Source: DASSFG01 sp035547915
Lineage (GTDB): Bacteria > Planctomycetota > Planctomycetia > Pirellulales > JAICIG01
Direction of reading: 5' to 3'
NCBI GenBank assembly: GCA_035547915.1
Contig: DASZTS010000087.1
Location: 62,001-126,000 of the forward strand
DNA: 64,000 nucleotides
Shown: positions 34,236-44,039 of the stretch, one piece after another
How the letters are laid out: every line of letters starts with the position of its first letter
Numbering within the stretch: the stretch's first letter is position 1
Translations under genes and position numbers: made by a program
The notes under the pieces: generated by a model
Databases searched by the model: none
What the model was told of the DNA's origin: nothing
The model's input: the letters and a program-made list of their open reading frames with translations, nothing else

Positions 34236-35737
34236 CGCCGCCAAGCCAGCCAGCAGCGGGCCAAGGCGGCCAGCAACGGCGTAAAGCGGCTCCGCGAATA
34301 GCTGTCGGCGATGCGCTTCAACGCCTCGCTCTGCGTCGGATAACAATGGACCGTCGCCGCCAATTCCGACAAAGAAAGCCGATGAGTCATCAACAGCGTC
34401 ATATCGCCGATCATCTCTCCAGCATGTTCGGCGACGATGGTCGCGCCTACCACCCGGCCGCTTCCGCGTCGCGTATGAACGACCACCAGCCCCTGGTCGG
34501 CGCCATCGACGATCGCTCGGTCGACATCCGTCAGCTCGACCCGATACGTGTCGATCGCGATGCCGCGCTCGGCCGCGTCGTGCTCCGTCAGTCCGACTTG
34601 GGCCACCTCGGGATCGGTATAGGTGCAATGGGGAATGACCAACCGGCTCGCCCGTCTGCGACCGAAAAAGAGTGCGTTTCGCACGCAGAGGCGCGCCATC
34701 GCCTCGGCCGCGTGCGTGAACTTGTACGGCGAGCAGACGTCACCGGCCGCATAGATACAACGATTCGAAGTCCGCAGGCCGTCGTCGACTTCGATTCCCT
34801 CCGCAGAGCAGCGCACTCCGGCGGTTTCCAACCCCAAGTCTTCGACATTGGGCTGCCGTCCCACCGCGGCGAGCACCACGTCGGCGAGCACCTTTTTCTT
34901 CTCTCCTGAGCGCTGGATGACGAGACTCTTGGCGTCGCCCACCTTCTCGGCCGCGACGCCGCTCCAGCCCAGATGCAGATGGATTCCTTCGCGTTCGAAC
35001 TGGGCCTGCACGAGCCGGCTCGCCTCGATCTCGTCCTTGGGGAGCAGTCTCTCCTCTCGCTGCACGAGGTGCACCTCGCTGCCGAAGCGACGAAAGGCTT
35101 GCGCCAACTCACAGCCGACGCGCCCGCCGCCGATGACGATCAACCGTCGCGGTAGCTCGGAGAGCGAGAAAATCGTGTCATTGGTCAGGCAGTGGAGTGC
35201 TTCGATACCCGGAATATCGGGCACGACAGGCCGGCTGCCGGTCGCCACCACCGCCCGTCGAAAGTCGAGTTTTCGGCCGTCGAGTTCGACTCGATTGTGT
35301 CCCGTGAAGCGGGCCTGGCCGAAAAAGACGTCGACTCCGGCCACATCCGACCGCTGCGCGCTGTCGTGCTGGGCGATCTGGGCACCCATTCGCCGCACAC
35401 GCTCCATGATCGCCGGAAAGTCGCATTGCGGCGCGCCGGCCAAACGAAAGCCGTATTTCTCGCCCAGTGAGAGCTGGTAGACGGCCCGCGCGGCACGCAA
35501 CAGGGCCTTGCTCGGCACACTTCCGTAGTTCAGGCAATCGCCGCCGAGCAGGTTCCGTTCGATGAGTGCCGAACGGCCGCCGAGCGCGGCCGTGGCCAAG
35601 GCGGAGACGAGCCCGGCCGTACCGCCCCCGATCGCAACGAGATTGTAGCGACCCAGCGGCGTAGGATTTGTCCAGCCGGTCGGGGGAATGTGCTCAACGA
35701 GCGATCGGTCGCGCTCGTCCGTCGGCGCAAGGAGCAT
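34232..35737 (-). CDS. pyridine nucleotide-disulfide oxidoreductase-like flavoprotein missing one redox cysteine
   Basis: A 501-residue protein related to mercuric reductase and dihydrolipoamide dehydrogenase. FAD motif YNLVAIGGGTAGLVSA is at 31-46, the NAD motif IVIGGGRVGCELAQAF near 190, the second FAD motif IYAAGDVC near 323, and the dimerisation domain with VHCYPTQSEALKR at the end. The redox-active CxxxxC reads CLNYGS (68-73): Cys68 is kept, the second cysteine is Ser73. The codon is AGT at 35521-35519, one base from TGT. As read, the enzyme could not cycle a disulfide. No N-terminal heavy-metal domain and no mer genes are nearby. ATG 35737 gives the usual MLLAPTDERD-type start. Confidence 0.82.
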   Translation of the reverse strand: MLLAPTDERDRSLVEHIPPTGWTNPTPLGRYNLVAIGGGTAGLVSALATAALGGRSALIERNLLGGDCLNYGSVPSKALLRAARAVYQLSLGEKYGFRLAGAPQCDFPAIMERVRRMGAQIAQHDSAQRSDVAGVDVFFGQARFTGHNRVELDGRKLDFRRAVVATGSRPVVPDIPGIEALHCLTNDTIFSLSELPRRLIVIGGGRVGCELAQAFRRFGSEVHLVQREERLLPKDEIEASRLVQAQFEREGIHLHLGWSGVAAEKVGDAKSLVIQRSGEKKKVLADVVLAAVGRQPNVEDLGLETAGVRCSAEGIEVDDGLRTSNRCIYAAGDVCSPYKFTHAAEAMARLCVRNALFFGRRRASRLVIPHCTYTDPEVAQVGLTEHDAAERGIAIDTYRVELTDVDRAIVDGADQGLVVVHTRRGSGRVVGATIVAEHAGEMIGDMTLLMTHRLSLSELAATVHCYPTQSEALKRIADSYSRSRFTPLLAALARCWLAWRR

Positions 35738-35895
35738 GATCTTGGTTTCGACTCGATCCTGAAAACGGTTGGCCCAGTGCAGACACGGGAGGGGTTCGCC
35801 ACCCATCCACTAGCCGGTCCACCACCGCGGCTGCCCTTCAAGATAACAGGTGCCGCGGCCGCAATGAATCGCGAGTCGGCCCGCCGACGCCCGAT

Positions 35896-36351
35896 CTACT
35901 CGGTTTCGCTCGCCCAGCGCTTGTTCGACAGCTTCGACGTCGCGTGAAGAGTTCTTCGACGTCGCACGGCCTCGTAGAGCGCGATGCCGGCGAGAACGCC
36001 AACACCGTCCGCGAGCCAGTCGAACCAGTCGAAGTCGCGGCCCGTGAGCGGTTGGGTGGCCTCATCGAACAGGCCGAACGCCGTTACCGCGGCGAAGATG
36101 CCGACGCAGCGCACCATCGCCGCGGAGTTTGCCGCGCGGACCGTCAGGGCGTGCAACGCCAGCAGGCCCAAGGTGCCATACAGGCTGAAGTGAACGACCT
36201 TGTCGAAATGGTCGGGCTCGCCGACCTTCGGGAACGGGCTCGGAACGTGCGTGAGTGACACCAGCAGTAGCCAGAAACCGACGAGCCAGCCGATGGCGCG
36301 CCGCTTGTGATGCGCAGACGCCGCGGCCGCAAGGTCGTTGTCGGTAGTCAT
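35896..36351 (-). CDS. VanZ-like family membrane protein
   Basis: A 151-residue protein with four likely membrane segments. The VanZ family features are present: WLVGFWLLLVSLTHVPSP, FDKVVHFSLYGTLGLLAL, and the charged loop FDEATQPLTGRDFDWFDWLADGVGVLAG. VanZ of enterococci gives low-level teicoplanin resistance, but the wider family has no agreed function and appears in many Gram-negative genomes without glycopeptide resistance. ATG 36351 was chosen over the longer frame to 36450, which has no family support. It is the upstream neighbour of the flavoprotein on the same strand, 158 bases apart. Confidence 0.8.
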   Translation of the reverse strand: MTTDNDLAAAASAHHKRRAIGWLVGFWLLLVSLTHVPSPFPKVGEPDHFDKVVHFSLYGTLGLLALHALTVRAANSAAMVRCVGIFAAVTAFGLFDEATQPLTGRDFDWFDWLADGVGVLAGIALYEAVRRRRTLHATSKLSNKRWASETE

Positions 36352-36757
36352 CGGGCTGCTTTCCGTTCCGCGAGCCGCCCCGGTCGCGCGGCTCTGAGCA
36401 AAATCGTCCTCCAAGACTATCGCGGTTGTCAAGTTGAACTCTCCGCCCATGACTGAAGTGTCGAGGCCAGCTTATCGGTTTGCGGATAGTAAGGATAGCG
36501 CCGAAACAGGTTTGTAAGACGGCCAAGTAAAGATAGTTTGCTCGTTCGCATCAGCCACGGAAATCCGCATTCGGCTGGCTGCGTCGTTCCTGACCGCCAA
36601 CCACGGTCAATAAATGCGGAGGTCGGCTGTTGGCGAATGGGGTTGCCGTGCAGATGTGCGTTGGAATTGCCCGAAACCGGCTTGCTTCCTATACTTGTGC
36701 GTTCCACAACGGTTTCTCCTAGCCCCAGCGTCTGCCGTTCCTTAGCCCGCCGGCCCA
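36352..36757. other. divergent intergenic region
   Basis: 406 bases between the VanZ-like gene and the ROK kinase gene. Two overlapping opposite-strand frames (36429-36758 minus and a plus-strand frame) have no recognisable content. A good promoter faces the ROK gene. Confidence 0.55.
36667..36695 (+). promoter_or_regulatory. predicted sigma-70-type promoter for the ROK gene
   Basis: TTGCCC (36667-36672) and TATACT (36690-36695) are spaced by 17 bases. The likely start of transcription near 36702 gives a leader of about 55 bases before the ROK ATG. It may also drive lepA and rph, which follow in the same direction. Confidence 0.55.
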
Positions 36758-37798
36758 ATGCCTTTGCCTCGCCGTTTTCTGCCGGTCGGTGCCGCCCAGC
36801 CGCCCTTTTTCATAGGGGTCGACGTTGGTGGCACGAGCGTCAAGATAGGCGTCGTCGACGACCAGGGAAGGAGCCTCGGCTGGACGAGCGTGCCCACAGA
36901 CGCCCCACGCGGTGCGGAAAACGGCACTCGCCGCATGGGCGAGGCGGCTCTGCGGCTAGTCGAGGAGATCGGTCTCGACCGAAAGCAGATCGCCCGCGTC
37001 GGTCTCGGCACGCCGGGAACGATGGATATTCCCGCCGGATTGCTGCTCGATCCGCCCAATCTGCCGGGCTGGATCGACTTTCCGATTCGCGACCGCCTCA
37101 GCGAGCAGTGCCAGCTACCGGTCAGTTTCACCAACGACGCCGCGGCCGCCGCCTATGGCGAATTCTGGATCGGCAGCGGTAAGTCGTTGTCGAGCATGGT
37201 GATGCTGACGTTGGGCACGGGTATCGGCGGGGGCATCATCGTGCGCGATGCCTCCATCGACGGCCAACATAGCCACGGGGCCGAGTGCGGGCATATCATT
37301 ATTGATTGCCGCGACGATGCGCGGATCTGCTCCTGTGGGCAGCCGGGACATCTCGAAGCCTATGCCAGCGCGCTGGCCGTGATTCGCCGCACGCAAGAGG
37401 CGCTGGACGCCGGTCGGCCAAGCTCACTGAGGGGGCGAATGGAATCGGGCGAGGCTCTCACGCCACTGATGCTGGCCAAGGACGCCGAAGCGGGCGACGA
37501 GCTGTCATTGGAAATCATCCTGGAGACGGCCCGGTACCTGGGAATCGGCATCACGTCGCTGATGCACACCATCGACCCAAGCTGTGTCGTTCTGGGGGGA
37601 GCGATGACCTTCGGTGGGAACGAGACGCCGCTCGGACGACAATTCATCGCGCGGGTGCGCGAGGAAGTGCACCGGCGGGCCTTCCCGGTCGTGGCCCAAC
37701 AGACGCCGATCGAGTATGCCTCGCTGGGCGGCGACGCCGGCTATATCGGCGCGGCGGGAATCGCCCGGGCGGAGCACCGGCAAGTAGGCAGGTCGTAA
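36758..37798 (+). CDS. ROK-family kinase, probable glucokinase
   Basis: A 346-residue sugar kinase of the ROK family. The ATP phosphate-1 motif is FFIGVDVGGTSVKIGVVDD near residue 18, the catalytic Asp is in SFTNDAAAAAYGE near 126, GTGIGGGIIV follows near 149, and the zinc motif is HGAECGHIIID with CSCGQPGH. The ROK consensus ends CxCGxxGC, whereas here the last cysteine is histidine (GH). The length and VDVGGT context favour glucokinase over a ROK repressor; there is no N-terminal DNA-binding domain. A predicted promoter lies upstream. Confidence 0.87.
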   Translation: MPLPRRFLPVGAAQPPFFIGVDVGGTSVKIGVVDDQGRSLGWTSVPTDAPRGAENGTRRMGEAALRLVEEIGLDRKQIARVGLGTPGTMDIPAGLLLDPPNLPGWIDFPIRDRLSEQCQLPVSFTNDAAAAAYGEFWIGSGKSLSSMVMLTLGTGIGGGIIVRDASIDGQHSHGAECGHIIIDCRDDARICSCGQPGHLEAYASALAVIRRTQEALDAGRPSSLRGRMESGEALTPLMLAKDAEAGDELSLEIILETARYLGIGITSLMHTIDPSCVVLGGAMTFGGNETPLGRQFIARVREEVHRRAFPVVAQQTPIEYASLGGDAGYIGAAGIARAEHRQVGRS

Positions 37799-37840
37799 AC
37801 GAAAGACCAGGCGCCCTAGCCACGAACGGCTGAGAATTTC

Positions 37841-39643
<1,803 letters not shown>

Positions 39644-39646
39644 ACC

Positions 39647-40378
39647 ATGCGCCACGATGGCCGCCGACACGACGAGTTGCGACCGATCAAGATCAAGCGC
39701 CGCTACACGCGTCCTTCGCCCGGCAGTGTGCTGATCCAGGCCGGCCGCACGACCGTGCTCTGCACGGCCAGCGTGGCCGATGAAGTGCCACCCTGGATGA
39801 AGGGCGAGGGCCGCGGCTGGATCACCGCCGAATATAACATGCTCCCCGGCAGCACCTCCCCGCGCAAGCCGCGCGAGCGGGGTGGCAAGATGGATGGCCG
39901 CACGACCGAGATCCAACGGCTCATCGGGCGCAGCTTACGGGCGATCGTCGATCTGGAAGCGCTCGGCGAGCGCTCGGTGACGGTCGATTGCGACGTGCTC
40001 GAGGCCGACGGGGGAACTCGCACGCTGAGCATCACCGGGGCGCTGGTGGCGCTTGTCGATGCGCTGGCGGCGACCAAGGGTCTTTCCGCAGCGAATCCAA
40101 ACCACGCGCCGCTGCGCGACAGCGTGGCCGCGGTAAGTGTCGGCTTGGTCGACGGTCGGGCCGTGCTGGATCTCGACTATCAGGAGGATTTCGCGGCGGC
40201 GGTCGATATGAACGTGGTCATGACCGGATCGGGCCGCTTCGTCGAGGTGCAGGGAACGGGTGAGGAAGCGACCTTCAGCGAGCAGGAACTAGCGTCGCTA
40301 TTAAAACTCGCCCGCGGCGGCATCCGGCAGCTCGCCGAGATCCAGCAATCTGCGCTCGGGAAGAACTGGCCGTTCTGA
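39647..40378 (+). CDS. rph: ribonuclease PH
   Basis: RNase PH trims tRNA 3' ends by phosphorolysis. The 243-residue protein starts MRHDGRRHDELRPIKIKRRYTR, has VLIQAGRTTVLCTASVADEVPPWMKGEGRGWITAEYNMLPGST in the phosphate-binding half, and ends VQGTGEEATFSEQELASLLKLARGGIRQL. All are diagnostic. Length matches other bacterial RNase PH proteins. It lies 3 bases after lepA, so the two are cotranscribed. Confidence 0.97.
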   Translation: MRHDGRRHDELRPIKIKRRYTRPSPGSVLIQAGRTTVLCTASVADEVPPWMKGEGRGWITAEYNMLPGSTSPRKPRERGGKMDGRTTEIQRLIGRSLRAIVDLEALGERSVTVDCDVLEADGGTRTLSITGALVALVDALAATKGLSAANPNHAPLRDSVAAVSVGLVDGRAVLDLDYQEDFAAAVDMNVVMTGSGRFVEVQGTGEEATFSEQELASLLKLARGGIRQLAEIQQSALGKNWPF

Positions 40379-40441
40379 TCTTCGTGAGAGCAGCGCTCCC
40401 GCGACGGCGTGCAACCGTGTCTGAGCGGTTGTCAGGTTGGG

Positions 40442-41290
40442 CTACGACAACCCGAGCAGCCGCAGCAACTCGTCCTGGCAGCGGTAATCGCCGATGATCA
40501 AGTCGGCGCCGGCACGCAATAGCCGCTGCCGCTTCCAGGCGTTAACACCCGAGCGAGTTTCTTCTTCGCTGGCGACGCCCACCGCCACACCGCCCACGCG
40601 GCGTGTCTCCTCGATCTCCACGAATCCGTCGCCGAAGGCGAGCAACTCGTCGCCAGCCACGCCCATTTCGGAGATCATCCGTTCGATGATCATCGCCTTG
40701 GAGAATGCCTGGTGATCGTCGAGCGCGCCGTACACCCGTGGGCCGAAGAACGAATCGAGCCCGAGTGCCCGCAGTTCGTCGGACACGAACTTTAAGTCGG
40801 TGCCCGAGGCGAGCCATAATGTCAGGCCGCGGTCGGTCAGCCGCTGCAGGAGTTGGTGCGTGCCGGGCACGGTCAATTCTTCCGAATCGATCGAGCCGTC
40901 TTCCAATCCGGCCACGCGATGGCTGATCTGCTCCCAGAGCAGGTCGTGGTACTGGTGTTTGTATTCGAGTGCGGTTCGCGGTTGGCCCCCGCGCCGGGTG
41001 ACCTCGTCGGCGAGTTGCATCATCTGGTAGATCGTCTGCTTGCCGTTCAGCCGCATCACGTATTCCTCGACGTGTGCGTACAACTCGTGCCGAGATTCGG
41101 CGGTGCCGGTCGCCGCCAGTTCGTCGACCATCATCGGGATCATGACGTTCTGCCAGTTGCGGCGGATGAGCGATAGCGTGCCGTCGAAGTCGAACAGCAC
41201 CGCCCGGAACTTTCCTTTCGGCAACTCGGGGCGAACGATCTCGATAGCGTCGGTCGAAGCGGCCGACAGATTTTCCGTGGTCGGTTGCAT
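40442..41290 (-). CDS. HAD-superfamily hydrolase
   Basis: A 282-residue HAD hydrolase. Motif I is AVLFDFDGTLSLI with the nucleophilic Asp near residue 34. A helical cap domain follows (about 45-140). Motif II is LWLASGTDL, motif III the lysine in FSKAMIIERMI, and motif IV GDELLAFGDGFVEIEE. The fold is closest to phosphoglycolate phosphatase or beta-phosphoglucomutase-type enzymes; the substrate is not predictable. ATG 41290 begins the family-like region, and the longer frame to 41428 lacks support. It is divergent from the esterase gene. Confidence 0.87.
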   Translation of the reverse strand: MQPTTENLSAASTDAIEIVRPELPKGKFRAVLFDFDGTLSLIRRNWQNVMIPMMVDELAATGTAESRHELYAHVEEYVMRLNGKQTIYQMMQLADEVTRRGGQPRTALEYKHQYHDLLWEQISHRVAGLEDGSIDSEELTVPGTHQLLQRLTDRGLTLWLASGTDLKFVSDELRALGLDSFFGPRVYGALDDHQAFSKAMIIERMISEMGVAGDELLAFGDGFVEIEETRRVGGVAVGVASEEETRSGVNAWKRQRLLRAGADLIIGDYRCQDELLRLLGLS

Positions 41291-41516
41291 GGTTAGGTAG
41301 CGTCTTTTCTGTTCTACAGCAGGGCTTTCGGGCGGGTTCCGAATCGCCATTATCAACGGAAGAGCGCTCGTTTGCCAGCCGGGGACCTCAGGCACCCTCA
41401 GGCACGATCGAAAACGATTTGCGTTCATGGTCGCAGCTCGCGTCCAGTCGGGCAGGCTGTTATCGTGGCGCCTGATCGGGACTCAGAAGCCCCTCGCCCT
41501 CATGGGAGTCGACAGA

Positions 41517-42440
41517 ATGAATCCGCTCAGGTGCCTGATTTTGTGGTTCGTATGCACGGTTGTGGGCGGTAGGGCCCTGGCTACCGAGCCGATCGTGGTC
41601 GCGCTCTGGCCGGGGGAGACGCCCGGCGACGTTGGTATCGCCGGCACAGAGGCGAGTCGGACGTACGAGTCACCCCTGATCGAAGGTCCCACGAAACTGA
41701 TCACCAACGTGACGCGACCCACGATCACGGTGTACCCGGCCGCGAAGGACACGAACACCGGTACGGCCATGATTATCTGCCCCGGAGGCGGATATCACGA
41801 TCTTTTTTGGGAGTTGGAAGGCGTGGAAGTGGCCGAATGGCTCAACTCGCTCGGCATGACCGGAATCATTCTCAAATACCGTGTGCCGCGACGTGCCGGC
41901 GACACGAAGGGCCAGCCGCCTTTGGGACCCTTGCTCGACGCCCAGCGCGCCGTCAGCCTGGTGCGCAGCCGGGCCGACGAATGGGGAATCGATCGCGGAC
42001 GGATCGGCATCGTCGGCTTCTCCGCGGGAGGACATCTCGCCGTCGCAGTCGCGACCCATTTCGAGAAGCGCACCTACGTCCCTATCGATGCCGTGGATGA
42101 CGTAAGCTGCCGCCCCGACTTCGCCGTCGCGTGTTATTCGGGCTATCTGAAGGCCAAAGATAAAGACGAACTGTCGCCCGACATCCACATTCCTCATGTG
42201 CCGGACCAGACACCGCCCATCTTTCTCGCGCACTCGACCGACGACAAGATCAGCGACGCCGAGCACAGCGTCATCGCCTATCTCGCCCTGAAGCGCGCCG
42301 GTGTTCCGGCCGAACTACACGTCTTTGGCAGCGGCGATCACGACTTTGGCGTGCGCGCCAACGAAAAACTACCCTCGATCTGGACGCAACTCTGCGTCCG
42401 CTGGCTGGGCAGCTTGGGCCTGCTGACCACAAAACATTGA
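41517..42440 (+). CDS. secreted alpha/beta-hydrolase (acetyl-xylan-esterase-like)
   Basis: A 307-residue exported esterase. The signal peptide MNPLRCLILWFVCTVVGGRALA precedes VALWPGETPGDV, a phrase typical of planctomycete 'BD-FAE/XynB-like' esterases. The oxyanion HGG-type motif reads CPGGGYHDLFWELEG, the nucleophile elbow is GFSAGGHLA (about residue 170), the acidic residue is in STDDKISD and the His in GDHDFG. The likely substrates are acetylated polysaccharides or feruloyl esters. ATG 41517 is the signal-peptide start; an in-frame upstream ATG at 41427 is disfavoured. Confidence 0.85.
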   Translation: MNPLRCLILWFVCTVVGGRALATEPIVVALWPGETPGDVGIAGTEASRTYESPLIEGPTKLITNVTRPTITVYPAAKDTNTGTAMIICPGGGYHDLFWELEGVEVAEWLNSLGMTGIILKYRVPRRAGDTKGQPPLGPLLDAQRAVSLVRSRADEWGIDRGRIGIVGFSAGGHLAVAVATHFEKRTYVPIDAVDDVSCRPDFAVACYSGYLKAKDKDELSPDIHIPHVPDQTPPIFLAHSTDDKISDAEHSVIAYLALKRAGVPAELHVFGSGDHDFGVRANEKLPSIWTQLCVRWLGSLGLLTTKH

Positions 42441-42526
42441 AAGGAGTGCTCATCGCCACGAGGACCGTCGTCTCACTGGCGAGAACCATCTCGGTTGAGG
42501 GATAGCCGGGTGCGCAACAACGCGTT

Positions 42527-43108
42527 TCATTCGTCCCGAATAAACGCTGCGCCCCCTGGTTCCGGGGCTGCATCGACGCCGCTGCCATTGTCACCGCGCG
42601 GCCAGCGACCACGCGGGGGAAGGTTTCGATCGGCTTTGTAGGGCGATCCGCCCGGAGTGGGCGCTGCGTCGACGCCACTACCATTGTCGCCGCGCGGCCA
42701 CCGACCATGGGGAGGCAGGCTGCCACTCCGGCCTGCGGGTGCGCCGCCGGGGACCGGAGCCGCATCCACTCCGCTGCCGTTGTTGCTGTTAGGCCAACGG
42801 CCGGTCGATTCGGTGTATTGGTAACGTCCATTCGATCCAATCGGGTTGCCATTCGCCTGCGGCTCGTTCGCCCGACGCACAGTCTCGTAGGCCACCCACC
42901 TGTTGCCGTTGTAGTAAGCCCACGAATTGGAAGGAAGCCAATACCACCAACGCCCCCGATGATAGCGATATCGCCAATCGGCCTTGGCGCGCTGCGCCGC
43001 CGGAGCGTCGGTTTCGACCGGAGATCTGCAATGCGCTATCGTCGGCACCGCCGCAACCATCGCGGCACAGAATGCAAAGCAACGCAGGATGCTTCGCGAA
43101 ACAGACAT
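42527..43108 (-). CDS. secreted repeat protein with aromatic N-terminal motif
   Basis: A 193-residue exported protein with signal peptide (residues 1-28). Residues 45-75 form an aromatic segment (RYRYHRGRWWYWLPSNSW, YYNGNRWVAY) of a kind common in small planctomycete secreted proteins. Residues 103-193 are three tandem repeats of 32, 32 and 27 residues sharing GRWPxxxNGSGVDAAPxPGG. No homologue with known function is recognised. The location is probably periplasmic or cell surface. Confidence 0.65.
   Translation of the reverse strand: MSVSRSILRCFAFCAAMVAAVPTIAHCRSPVETDAPAAQRAKADWRYRYHRGRWWYWLPSNSWAYYNGNRWVAYETVRRANEPQANGNPIGSNGRYQYTESTGRWPNSNNGSGVDAAPVPGGAPAGRSGSLPPHGRWPRGDNGSGVDAAPTPGGSPYKADRNLPPRGRWPRGDNGSGVDAAPEPGGAAFIRDE
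42530..42802 (-). repeat. tandem 96-bp coding repeat
   Basis: Three direct repeats, two of 96 bases and a third of 81, encode the GRWP...DAAPxPGG units of the preceding protein (residues 103-134, 135-166, 167-193). The last two units are nearly identical in DNA, including GGCCGCGCGG-type runs, suggesting a recent duplication. Confidence 0.75.
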
Positions 43109-43209
43109 CGGCTTTTTCCCCTGTCCGGCAAGCTAGCTAATCGATGCAACCAAGTTCTGCGGAATTATACAACTGCCGTGCCGAGCAAACACAATTCTTC
43201 CACGATTCG

Positions 43210-43836
43210 TCAACCGTTGTTGCGGAATTTGTATTCCCAGTCGATTTCCTTCTGAGTCTTCGGACGATCGGGATCTTCGTCCCAATGTAAGATGCGGCCT
43301 AAGAAACTTGATTGCTTTGGCGGCGCGGAAGGCTTTCGTGCGCCCGCAGGTGGGCAGGAGCAAGGGGCGGGCGCGGGGCGACGCGGTGGCCCTGCGTAAA
43401 TCTGTTGTTGAGGGGGCCGGACGGGTACCGACGGGCTCCGCATCGCCGCATTCGGTTGATATCCGTAAGGCGCTGCGACCGTCGCGGGCCCAGGCGGCTG
43501 ATTGGGGAACGGCCTGCGTGGCGGCGCGTATGGCTGATTCGGCGCCGCCGGATATTGCCTGCTGGGCGGAGGGGCGTATGGCTGGTTCGGTGGGGCCTGA
43601 TACTGCCGCGCCGGCGGACGCTGATATTGCTGGACGGGATACTGAGGATTTCGAGGCGGGGTTGAGCGAGGGGAAACCGGGGTCTGGTAACCCGGCGGAA
43701 CGGGCGCTCCCGCCGACTGGGGACTCGGCGGTCCAGATGGCGCAGTCAGGGGCGGTGAAAACCCTGCCGGAGGTTGCGCCATGGCAGGCGAAGTGACCAA
43801 CGCCAACCCTAAAACCAACACCCACGGCGACTGCAT
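43210..43836 (-). CDS. proline/glutamine-rich secreted protein
   Basis: A 208-residue low-complexity protein. The signal peptide MQSPWVLVLGLALVTSPAMA precedes a region rich in Pro, Gln and Tyr with imperfect repeats (RQYQAPPNQPYAPPP then RQYPAAPNQPYAPP). A charged C-terminus ends KEIDWEYKFRNNG. Such proteins are probably disordered and associated with the cell wall or outer membrane. The signal peptide and the distinctive, folded-looking C-terminal 40 residues support a real gene, but no function is suggested. It lies between the repeat protein and the porin, in the same direction. Confidence 0.6.
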   Translation of the reverse strand: MQSPWVLVLGLALVTSPAMAQPPAGFSPPLTAPSGPPSPQSAGAPVPPGYQTPVSPRSTPPRNPQYPVQQYQRPPARQYQAPPNQPYAPPPSRQYPAAPNQPYAPPRRPFPNQPPGPATVAAPYGYQPNAAMRSPSVPVRPPQQQIYAGPPRRPAPAPCSCPPAGARKPSAPPKQSSFLGRILHWDEDPDRPKTQKEIDWEYKFRNNG

Positions 43837-43933
43837 GCTACCCTCCGGCCGTTGGTAACTCGGGAAACTTACTCCCGTTATATCGGCCCTAACGGCGCCC
43901 CGCCTGCCGTCAAAGTGTGGACCACTCTACTTA

Positions 43934-44039
43934 AAGCAACCGATAAAACAGGTTCGCGCTCCACAAAAATCGGCGTTTCACAGCCGATTTTTTTCGCCCA
44001 CGCGCGCTCCGGCTTCCCGGTTTTGTCAGCCGCTCTAAA
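43934..44039 (-). repeat. approximately 100-bp dispersed repeat, copy B, in the porin 3' region
   Basis: This is the second copy of the element at 25099-25198, again ending immediately after a stop codon (porin TAG at 44040-44042). It contains a perfect inverted repeat (see the terminator entry). The shared outer ends are GCAACCGA on the distal side and CAGCCGCTCT next to the stop codon. Confidence 0.75.
43965..43994 (-). terminator. bidirectional-looking intrinsic terminator of the porin gene
   Basis: AAAAATCGGC (43965-43974) pairs perfectly with GCCGATTTTT (43983-43992) around an 8-base loop; T and A runs flank both sides, so it could terminate in either direction. It lies 45-75 bases after the porin stop codon and inside repeat copy B. 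Confidence 0.75.

Noticed and set aside
34232..35737. A mercury-resistance (mer) function for the flavoprotein
   Set aside because: No merR, merT or merP nearby, no heavy-metal N-terminal domain, and one redox cysteine is missing.
35896..36351. Glycopeptide resistance from the VanZ-like protein
   Set aside because: No vanA, vanH or vanX genes; VanZ-family proteins occur widely without resistance.
36429..36758. A 109-codon minus-strand frame in the VanZ/ROK gap
   Set aside because: It covers the ROK promoter region and shows no coding signature.
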